Shown: positions 1 through 5,050 of the stretch, in pieces
How positions within the stretch are numbered: the first letter of the stretch is position 1
Layout of the letters: each line of letters opens with the position of its first letter
Assembly (NCBI GenBank): GCA_021809305.1
Contig: JAKBAF010000028.1
Span: forward strand, 1 to 9,020
Reading direction: 5' to 3'
From: a bacterium
GTDB taxonomy: Bacteria; Chlamydiota; Chlamydiia; Chlamydiales; JAFEGQ01
Length of the DNA: 9,020 nt
Notes under the pieces: model-generated
Database searches by the model: none
The model's input: only the letters and a program-made list of their open reading frames with translations
Told to the model about the DNA's origin: nothing
Translations under genes and position numbers: made by a program

Positions 1-1405
1 GCATGCCGATCCCGACCGTGTTTTGAACGAGACATTCGATCTCTTTGTGGAGCTTGGAGCAAGCGATTGGCAGCTCGACTTTGTTCACGCCTACGCCTCG
101 GCTCTGAATGGCTATGCTATGCGAAAGATAGATGATCCGAAGGAGTCGATGCAGCCTCTATTCGATCTTGTTATCGAGGCGGTTGACCCACCTCCTGGCG
201 AGATCGATGCCCCCTTTCTTATGCAGGTCTCGACGATCGCTTATGATGACTTTTCGGGGCGTCAGGCAACAGGGCGAGTCCTTCAGGGAATTGTTAAGCG
301 CGGAGACAGCATTGTACATGTTGATAAAGAGGGGAAAGAGGTCGTTGCTCGTATCACCCGCTTGAATGGCTACCTTGGCATGCAAAAGGTTGAGTTTGAG
401 GAGGCAGGCGTTGGTGATATCGTCACACTTGCGGGAATTGCTGATGTCACAATTGGGGATACTCTTTGCGATCGCAACGCCGTTGTACAGCTTCCTCCAA
501 TTGAGATTGAAGCACCGACTGTCTCCATCCAGATGATGGTCAACTCCAGCCCCTTTGTAGGACGTGATGGCCCGCATGTCACCATGCATAAGATTCGGGA
601 GCGGCTAGAGCGAGAGCGGCGCTCCAACATCACCTATCATATTGAACCAAGTCCGAATTCGCAGGATGCTGTCCAAGTATCAGGGCGCGGTGAACTTCAC
701 CTCTCGATTCTGATTGAGACCATGCGACGAGAGGGGTATGAGCTTAGCATCTCCAAGCCCCAGGTCATCGTCCGTGAGATTGAGGGTCAGCGATGCGAGC
801 CGATGGAGCGCGTCTATGTTGAGGTTCCAGAAGCGCACTCTGGCTCTGTAATCGAAGAGCTCTCCCGCAGAAAGGGGGAACTCATGCATCTGATGACCAA
901 CGAGTTTCATATCACTGCAATGGAGTTCATGATGCCGACCCGCGGTCTCATGGGCTATCGCAATGACTTTCTTACAATGACTCGCGGTGAAGGTATTCTC
1001 ACATCGATCTTTGACCACTTTGAGCCCTGGAAAGGAACCCTACCAGGGCGCAAGGTTGGGTCTCTTGTCTCGATGTGTGGAGGAAAGGCAACCGCTTACT
1101 CGATCTTCAACTTGCAACCGCGTGGCACGCTCTTTGTGTCCCCAGGGGATGAGGTCTATGAGGGAATGATTGTGGGCGAGAATAAGCGCGATAACGACCT
1201 CCTCGTCAACGTTGTTCGCGGTAAGCAGCTTACCAACGTCCGCGCCTCGGGCTCCGATGAAAACATCATCCTTATCCCACCAAGGCGCTTCACACTCGAG
1301 CAGGCTATCGACTACATCCAAGATGATGAACTTGTAGAGGTCACGCCTCAACATATTCGTCTTCGCAAGCGCTTCCTCACAGAGAATGAGCGCAAGCGTC
1401 AATAG
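1..1405 (+). CDS. typA: TypA/BipA ribosome-associated translational GTPase, 5'-truncated by window edge
   Basis: This is the C-terminal three quarters of TypA/BipA, an EF-G-like GTPase that binds the 70S ribosome and acts in ribosome assembly and stress adaptation. The reading frame is already open at base 2 (H-A-D-P-D-R-V-L-N-E), so the TTG at 23-25 is an internal leucine codon and not a start. About 467 residues are present; family members are about 600. The G1-G4 motifs lie upstream of the window, but the G5-like motif ASALNG is visible. Next come the domain II beta-barrel (AFLM-like segment PFLMQVSTIAYDDFSGR, GRVLQGIVKRGD), the EF-G III-like domain (GRGELHLSILIETMRREGYE), the domain V-like part (EPMERVYVEVPE, RGLMGYRNDFLT) and the TypA-specific C-terminal domain (LVNVVRGKQLTNVRASG). 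The ending RLRKRFLTENERKRQ is typical of the family. The gene converges on dsbB; a strong hairpin begins five bases after the stop. No frameshift or missing residue is seen. Confidence 0.96.
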   Translation, partial: HADPDRVLNETFDLFVELGASDWQLDFVHAYASALNGYAMRKIDDPKESMQPLFDLVIEAVDPPPGEIDAPFLMQVSTIAYDDFSGRQATGRVLQGIVKRGDSIVHVDKEGKEVVARITRLNGYLGMQKVEFEEAGVGDIVTLAGIADVTIGDTLCDRNAVVQLPPIEIEAPTVSIQMMVNSSPFVGRDGPHVTMHKIRERLERERRSNITYHIEPSPNSQDAVQVSGRGELHLSILIETMRREGYELSISKPQVIVREIEGQRCEPMERVYVEVPEAHSGSVIEELSRRKGELMHLMTNEFHITAMEFMMPTRGLMGYRNDFLTMTRGEGILTSIFDHFEPWKGTLPGRKVGSLVSMCGGKATAYSIFNLQPRGTLFVSPGDEVYEGMIVGENKRDNDLLVNVVRGKQLTNVRASGSDENIILIPPRRFTLEQAIDYIQDDELVEVTPQHIRLRKRFLTENERKRQ

Positions 1406-1409
1406 AGTC

Positions 1410-1456
1410 AGCTCTCCGGCGGCGATGCGACGCTAAAGCATCGCTGCCCGGCAGCT
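1410..1456. terminator. Hairpin between convergent typA and dsbB, no U-tract
   Basis: Arms 1410-1428 and 1438-1456 pair at 17 of 19 positions, including two G-T wobbles, with two mismatches and a 9-nt loop (GACGCTAAA). The core pairs GGCGATGC with GCATCGCT. It starts five bases after the typA stop and ends about 31 bases from the dsbB stop, so it sits where a two-way terminator belongs. No run of T follows on either strand, so it is not a classical intrinsic terminator; it could still stop polymerase or protect 3' ends. Confidence 0.55.
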
Positions 1457-1487
1457 CATCGCGTAAGCTCAGCACCAATCAATTACT

Positions 1488-2000
1488 CTAGTCTTGGCAG
1501 GGGCCGATAAAGCACTGGGCAAAGGTTGCGGCGATATTCCCAGCTGTCACGAGAATTAGGAGTATGGCTGCCAAGATTTCCCAGCCGTTTAACTTTCTTG
1601 GGCGGCGATCCCACATGGCTCGCTCTTGGAGGAAGAGGAGAATGGCAATGAAGAGGATGACCCCACACTGGGTAATAAAGGACCAGGTGAAGAGGCTAAG
1701 ACCCCAGAAGGGGACACCGAATCGCTCAAATGCGGGGCAGGCATGCAGGGCAATCTGCCTTAGGGCAACGCCGGCTCCAAAGAGGGCCCAAATCAAAGAG
1801 AGCGCGTAGTGAGAGGGGCGAGTGCCATGGGTGAGATTTAATAGAGCCCCGATCGCAACACCAATCATAGCGACGCGCTGCAGGTAGCAGAGGGGACAGG
1901 GGCTTTCAAGCTCAACAAACTGGAAATAGAAGGCGCCACCAAGAATCAGACTGAGGGCAACCATGAGCAAGCCATTTAGGGTGCGGACAGCTGTTGTCAT
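1488..2000 (-). CDS. dsbB: DsbB/BdbC-type disulfide bond formation membrane oxidase
   Basis: This is an inner-membrane thiol oxidase that reoxidises a DsbA-type periplasmic partner and passes electrons to quinone. The 170-residue protein has a first helix at about 8-27, then the redox motif CPLC (C35, C38), followed by the Q-R pair (R42) that sits near the quinone in this family. Helices follow at about 40-57 and 64-82; a second periplasmic loop carries C88 (HACPAFERFG) and C112 (TQC); the next helix is about 112-127. The basic stretch DRRPRK (131-136) should be cytoplasmic. A further helix (about 141-160) and a tail ending CFIGPCQD follow, which the four-helix E. coli DsbB lacks. The start is set by GGAGG at 2008-2012, seven bases upstream. 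The ATG overlaps the stop of a small membrane protein gene (ATGA), so translation is probably coupled. Chlamydiae rely on disulfide cross-linked envelope proteins, which fits this role. Confidence 0.93.
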   Translation of the reverse strand: MTTAVRTLNGLLMVALSLILGGAFYFQFVELESPCPLCYLQRVAMIGVAIGALLNLTHGTRPSHYALSLIWALFGAGVALRQIALHACPAFERFGVPFWGLSLFTWSFITQCGVILFIAILLFLQERAMWDRRPRKLNGWEILAAILLILVTAGNIAATFAQCFIGPCQD

Positions 2001-2149
2001 AGAAGGACCTCCAGCGTTGTAGTGGCATGGTACCAGAGCATACCAAGGGCAATGAGGAGATTGATTAGGGCCAAGATAAGGGATGTGAGGCGCATGCCAA
2101 AGAGGGCTAAGATAATGACGATCAGGAAGATAAGAAAGAGAAAGGTCAT
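1997..2149 (-). CDS. Small two-helix membrane protein (50 aa), translationally coupled to dsbB
   Basis: I do not recognise this protein. The ORF has 50 codons, starts MTFLFLIFLI and ends ATTTLEVLL before a TGA. It is almost wholly hydrophobic: helix one covers about residues 2-18, a short GMR turn holds the only strongly basic residue, helix two covers about 22-40, and a short polar tail with one glutamate follows. The stop overlaps the dsbB start as ATGA, and the dsbB ribosome binding site lies inside its last codons, a layout seen in co-translated partners. An in-frame TAG directly precedes the ATG, which fixes the start as far as ATG codons go. No strong Shine-Dalgarno is visible near it. 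It could be an assembly partner or leader peptide for DsbB, or merely a conserved small membrane protein; no function can be assigned from sequence. Confidence 0.6.
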   Translation of the reverse strand: MTFLFLIFLIVIILALFGMRLTSLILALINLLIALGMLWYHATTTLEVLL

Positions 2150-2279
2150 CTAATTTAGGCTCTATGGCCCCTCTTGAATTCCGCTAATTCAACTAATACA
2201 TCATCCTTGTTATTTTTTAAATATTTTCATGAATTCATTAGATAAAAGTGCTGTTTGTCTAAAGAATTGAGTGATTTGT
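2150..2279. other. AT-rich intergenic stretch upstream of the small membrane protein gene
   Basis: This part is clearly richer in A and T than its neighbours (for example 2210-2235 and 2241-2275) and has no ORF of note. It should hold the promoter for the small-protein/dsbB unit. The best minus-strand guess I can make is a TATTAG-like -10 with a TTTAAA-like -35 at 17 bp, which is too weak to call as a separate site. GAATTC occurs at about 2177 and again in the CATGAATTCAT stretch near 2230; I attach no meaning to that. Confidence 0.35.
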
Positions 2280-2378
2280 CTATTTTCCTGGAAAGTAGCG
2301 CATATAATGACCGGGGCGGTTGAAGAGCCTGCCATCACTGGCCTCCGCGATCTGGAAAAGTCGGCTCTCTTTATCCAT
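2280..2378 (-). CDS. Short ORF of 32 codons, possible small protein or gene remnant
   Basis: This reading frame starts MDKESRLFQIAEA and ends HYMRYFPGK before TAG. I do not recognise it. It looks coding rather than random: the amino acid mix is balanced, the codons (CTC, CGC, ATC, GCG, GAG) resemble those of neighbouring genes, and the GC content falls sharply right after the stop. Against it, the ATG overlaps the last base of a perfect 15-bp hairpin, so there is no room for a usual ribosome binding site, and an in-frame TAA lies four codons upstream. It may be a genuine small protein read from a transcript of the UPF0158 gene upstream, or the 3' remnant of a lost gene whose front was replaced by the hairpin. 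Confidence 0.35.
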   Translation of the reverse strand: MDKESRLFQIAEASDGRLFNRPGHYMRYFPGK

Positions 2379-2412
2379 GCACAAATGTTATCAAAACGAT
2401 AACATTTGTGCA
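2378..2412 (-). terminator. Perfect 15-bp hairpin downstream of the UPF0158 gene, no U-tract
   Basis: Arms 2378-2392 (TGCACAAATGTTATC) and 2398-2412 are exact reverse complements around the loop AAAAC. The hairpin lies 15 bases past the stop of the UPF0158 gene. No T-run follows on either strand, so it is atypical as an intrinsic terminator. A 3'-end stabiliser, an RNase III site or a protein-binding palindrome would fit equally well. Its distal arm runs into the ATG of the 32-codon ORF. Confidence 0.6.
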
Positions 2413-2427
2413 GGCGAGATCTGGCTT

Positions 2428-3444
2428 CTAGCTCTTTTTCTTAACTGCCTTCTTGGGTGCAGAGGCTTGTGAGCTTTTTTTAGAAGATTCGCCCTGAGTG
2501 GGAAGCTCTAGCTCCTCATCGCCCTCATCTTCAACAGGAGCAACATCTTTTTGCGGCAGGGGGGTGGTCCGAACACCTGCTGTTAAAGAGCGGAGGGAGG
2601 CGAGTTTTCGAGAGAGCTCATCGAGTTTTTGCAGAGGACTCAGCTTCGAGGCTTTTAGCTGTTCGGCCGACTCTCTCTCGCTCTCAAATTTTGAGGAGAA
2701 GATCGAGGAGCTAAACGAGCTAATATCAGGGGCAAAGAGAAACGGGCGGAGAGGGAGGGGGACCATCGAGTAGAAGTCCTGCGTTAGCTGCGGCTCATTC
2801 TCTACTTTGGCGACCTGCTTAGGAGGGCGGCCCCTTTTGGGACGTGGGTTGAGCGCTTCGTTGGAATAGTAGGTTGCCGCCTTCGCAGAGAGTGTCTTTC
2901 TAGCTGCAACAAGATCGCGACCAACCTTGTTTGCAAAGAGTTCCTTTTTGAGCTTCTCGATAGTTGCACGTGGCAGGTCGAGGTCCTCCTCAAAGACGAA
3001 CTGGAGCTGCTGTGCCCTTAACCATTCGATGATCCTGACACGAGCCCGCTCCTGATAGTACTGTTGCCACTTCTCAAGCTCTGCCAAGTGATCGTAAAGA
3101 AATTCGAGGAAGTTCTCACGAGCCTCTTTTGACTGGATGATATCAAGGAGCTTCTCTTTGGTGTCGATGTCGTAGACCTTCTCATTCACAAATCCTTCCA
3201 TTATCTTCTTAGACTCATAGAAGGTGAGCTTTGGGATGGCAACGTACTTGTCAGGGTAGTTCTTCACCTCCTCATCAAGAGCGTCGAGCTCCTGTTGGTT
3301 CTTGTCAAGGTCGACAAAGAGGAGGTATCCCTCTGCACGGTCGAGGTAGAAGTCTCGCTCATCGCCAGACTTTGCAAAAGCCTCCATAAGGCGGTGGCAG
3401 CGGAGGATAAGCGGGTTTTGAGCGGTCTTATATTTTGTTGACAT
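2428..3444 (-). CDS. UPF0158 family protein (CT429-like) with AT-hook and long basic/low-complexity tail
   Basis: The 338-residue protein belongs, by recognition, to UPF0158, whose chlamydial member is CT429; the function is unknown. The family region covers about residues 40-150: LFVDLDKNQQELDALDEEV, then DKYVAIPKLTFYESKKIMEGFV, then a helical part ending in QERARVRIIEWLRAQ. Past it, residues 201-210 read RPKRGRPPKQ, a textbook AT-hook (core RGRP), which suggests minor-groove binding to AT-rich DNA. The C-terminal 120 residues are low in complexity: a serine-rich stretch (SSFSSSIFSS, 242-251), a short coiled segment (about 257-288), an acidic patch (EDEGDEELE) and a histone-like lysine/alanine end (APKKAVKKKS). 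Intracellular and soluble; inferred to bind nucleic acid. It is last in the glyA-clpP-dapF run, 102 bases after dapF. The start has only a weak GGA-type Shine-Dalgarno. Confidence 0.88.
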   Translation of the reverse strand: MSTKYKTAQNPLILRCHRLMEAFAKSGDERDFYLDRAEGYLLFVDLDKNQQELDALDEEVKNYPDKYVAIPKLTFYESKKIMEGFVNEKVYDIDTKEKLLDIIQSKEARENFLEFLYDHLAELEKWQQYYQERARVRIIEWLRAQQLQFVFEEDLDLPRATIEKLKKELFANKVGRDLVAARKTLSAKAATYYSNEALNPRPKRGRPPKQVAKVENEPQLTQDFYSMVPLPLRPFLFAPDISSFSSSIFSSKFESERESAEQLKASKLSPLQKLDELSRKLASLRSLTAGVRTTPLPQKDVAPVEDEGDEELELPTQGESSKKSSQASAPKKAVKKKS

Positions 3445-3546
3445 GAGACATCCAGAGCAAAGGGTCTATGAAAACGTTAAATACCGTGGCAGGATTGGCA
3501 TCTTCGCAAGGCAAGGCTTAAGCTTAACAGTTTTAGCGTTAGGAGA

Positions 3547-4383
3547 TCAACTCACCTGCAAAAGATGATCCGAAGATATCTCACCATGAAAGACGGGGCT
3601 CGCAGGGCCACTCATGAAAATGGCGCCGATGTTGGCGCCCTCCAGTGTGAGATTGATTTTGAGGGTCGCTCCGGAGGAGACTCTTACCTCATAAAGGCCG
3701 CCTCTCTTGGCGCGCAAGGCTGCAGAAATTGCGGTAGCCGTCGCTCCTGTTCCGCAAGCGAGCGTCTCTGCTTCAACCCCTCTCTCATAAGTTCTAAGGG
3801 CGAGTTTATAGGGAGAGAGGAGGGTGGCAAAGTTGACGTTGGCCCCCTCACTTGAAAGAGCGCTATGGGAGCGAAGAGGTGGCCCTAAGCGCATAACAGG
3901 CACCTCGTCTAGCGTATCTACGAAAAGGACAAGGTGGGGCACCCCGGTATCGATGAGGTCGCAGGTGAAGCTCTCTTCTTCAACAAGTAGTGGCATCGCT
4001 GTTGCAAGGATCTTGGCTGGGCGCATCTCGACCCCGATAGCTCCATCCTCTAGCGTTGTGGCGCGATAGATCTCGCTCGCGACCTCGATGAGGTAGCTCT
4101 CCTTGGTGTAGCCCATCAACGTAAGGTAGGCCTTAAAGCAGCGCAGACCATTGCCACACATGCGAGGCTTTGAACCATCGGAATTAAAGAGGACCATGCG
4201 AAAATCGGCGATCGGGGAGTTCTCAAGAAGAAGGCAGCCGTCGGCCCCCACTCCCAGCTGACGGTTGCAGAGCCTAGAGATCTGATAAGGGGAGAGGCTA
4301 TCGAGCTTTCCATCGCGATTATCTATGATGATAAAGTCGTTACCAGCCCCTTGAAATTTTGAGAACTTGATCACGTCTTTCAT
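3547..4383 (-). CDS. dapF: Diaminopimelate epimerase (in Chlamydiae also reported as glutamate racemase)
   Basis: DapF converts LL- to meso-diaminopimelate by a two-cysteine, cofactor-free mechanism in the cytoplasm, feeding peptidoglycan stem peptides. At 278 residues it has normal length. Key features are FSKFQGAGNDFIIID near the start, LGVGADGCLLLE (43-54), the first catalytic cysteine in RMCGNGLRC (C76) and the second in ETLACGTGATA (C210), with ERGVE just before it; both pseudo-symmetric halves are complete. In C. trachomatis the enzyme is reported also to racemise L-glutamate, which would replace a missing MurI; whether this one does is inference. It follows clpP by 70 bases, but a 19-bp perfect hairpin sits 21 bases ahead of its ATG. 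The nearest Shine-Dalgarno-like GAGG is 14 bases upstream, which is unusually far, so translation may be weak or structured. Confidence 0.96.
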   Translation of the reverse strand: MKDVIKFSKFQGAGNDFIIIDNRDGKLDSLSPYQISRLCNRQLGVGADGCLLLENSPIADFRMVLFNSDGSKPRMCGNGLRCFKAYLTLMGYTKESYLIEVASEIYRATTLEDGAIGVEMRPAKILATAMPLLVEEESFTCDLIDTGVPHLVLFVDTLDEVPVMRLGPPLRSHSALSSEGANVNFATLLSPYKLALRTYERGVEAETLACGTGATATAISAALRAKRGGLYEVRVSSGATLKINLTLEGANIGAIFMSGPASPVFHGEISSDHLLQVS

Positions 4384-4403
4384 ATCGTTTCAGCCAGCCT
4401 CTA

Positions 4404-4447
4404 AGCTCGAGTATGGCTGCCATTAACTTGGCAGCCATACTCGAGCT
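4404..4447 (-). terminator. Perfect 19-bp hairpin between clpP and dapF, no U-tract
   Basis: Arms 4404-4422 and 4429-4447 are exact reverse complements, with a 6-nt loop (TTAACT); the outer end contains CTCGAG on both sides. It starts six bases past the clpP stop and ends 21 bases before the dapF ATG. No T-run follows in the minus direction, where the next bases are TAGAGGCTGG. It may attenuate or process a glyA-clpP-dapF transcript, so that dapF is made at a different level, or end clpP transcripts with dapF starting from its own cryptic promoter. Confidence 0.65.
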
Positions 4448-4453
4448 AAACTT

Positions 4454-5050
4454 CTAAACCTTTAAGGCCTCATAAGAGGTGATGACCTGATCGATCAGGC
4501 CAAACTGCTTGGCCTCTTCAGCTGTCATCCAGGTGTCGCGATCGAGCGCCTTCTCGATCTCTTGGCGGCTTTTGCCCGTTGCCTCCATGTAGAGCTCAAC
4601 TAGGGTAAGGTGGGTCTTTAAGAGCTCTTTTGTCTGGATTTCAAGGTCGGTTACCTGCCCCTGAACAACCCCATGGATGGCGGGTTGGTGGATCATGATC
4701 CGGGAGCGAGGCGTGGCAAAGCGCCGTCCAGGACTTGCGGCAAGGCTAAGGACCGAGCCCATCGAGGCGGCAAGACCACTGATCACGGTCGTGATAGGGC
4801 TGCCGATTAGCTTAATCTGGTCCCAGATGGCAAAGCCTGCATCAACAGAGCCACCTGGCGAGTTGATAAAGAAGGTGATCGGCTTCCCGGGGCCCACTAG
4901 ATCGAGATACCAGAGTTTGCGGATAACATCTCTTGCTGTCTCATCGTCAAAGGCTTTGCAAAAGAAGAGGCGACGAGCCTTCAATAGCTCTGCTTCAATC
5001 ACATCATCGAGGTCAAAAAAGGACTGTTCGTTCTTAGGACCAGCAGGCAT
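4454..5050 (-). CDS. clpP: ATP-dependent Clp protease proteolytic subunit, ClpP1 type
   Basis: ClpP forms the tetradecameric serine protease barrel that degrades proteins unfolded by ClpX or ClpC in the cytoplasm. The 198-residue protein has the oligomer and active-site motifs in order: FINSPGGSVDAGFAIWDQI (61-79), GLAASMGSVL with the nucleophile S96, IMIHQP with H121, and DRDTWMTAEEA with D172, giving a full Ser-His-Asp triad. The sequence resembles the C. trachomatis ClpP1 (CT431) rather than ClpP2, in particular KLWYLDL and the SLAASPGRRFATPRSRIMIHQP region. Chlamydiae carry two ClpP proteins that can form a mixed complex, so a second gene is expected elsewhere. The start overlaps the glyA stop by one base (TAATG), and AGGAG at 5058-5062, inside glyA, lies seven bases upstream, so the two are translationally coupled. 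Confidence 0.96.
   Translation of the reverse strand: MPAGPKNEQSFFDLDDVIEAELLKARRLFFCKAFDDETARDVIRKLWYLDLVGPGKPITFFINSPGGSVDAGFAIWDQIKLIGSPITTVISGLAASMGSVLSLAASPGRRFATPRSRIMIHQPAIHGVVQGQVTDLEIQTKELLKTHLTLVELYMEATGKSRQEIEKALDRDTWMTAEEAKQFGLIDQVITSYEALKV

Noticed and set aside
23..25. TTG as a start codon for the first gene
   Set aside because: The frame is open from base 2 and the residues before it (ADPDRVL) fit TypA, so this is an internal leucine codon of a truncated gene.
158..589. 143-codon minus-strand ORF opposite typA
   Set aside because: It lies wholly within a conserved typA region; the translated product shows no recognisable domain and is best explained as a shadow of the real frame.
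1561..1573. 13-base match AGTATGGCTGCCA between dsbB and an arm of the clpP-dapF hairpin (4410-4422)
   Set aside because: A repeat of this length is expected about once by chance in a window of this size on both strands.
2303..2308. Perfect TATAAT on the plus strand in the dsbB-UPF0158 gap
   Set aside because: No -35 lies at 16-18 bp, no gene follows on the plus strand, and the bases fall inside the codons of the minus-strand 32-codon ORF.
3471..3534. Bulged inverted repeat (AAAACGTTAA with TTAACAGTTTT) downstream of dapF
   Set aside because: About ten pairs with a bulge across a 43-base loop in AT-rich sequence is weak and not convincing as a terminator.
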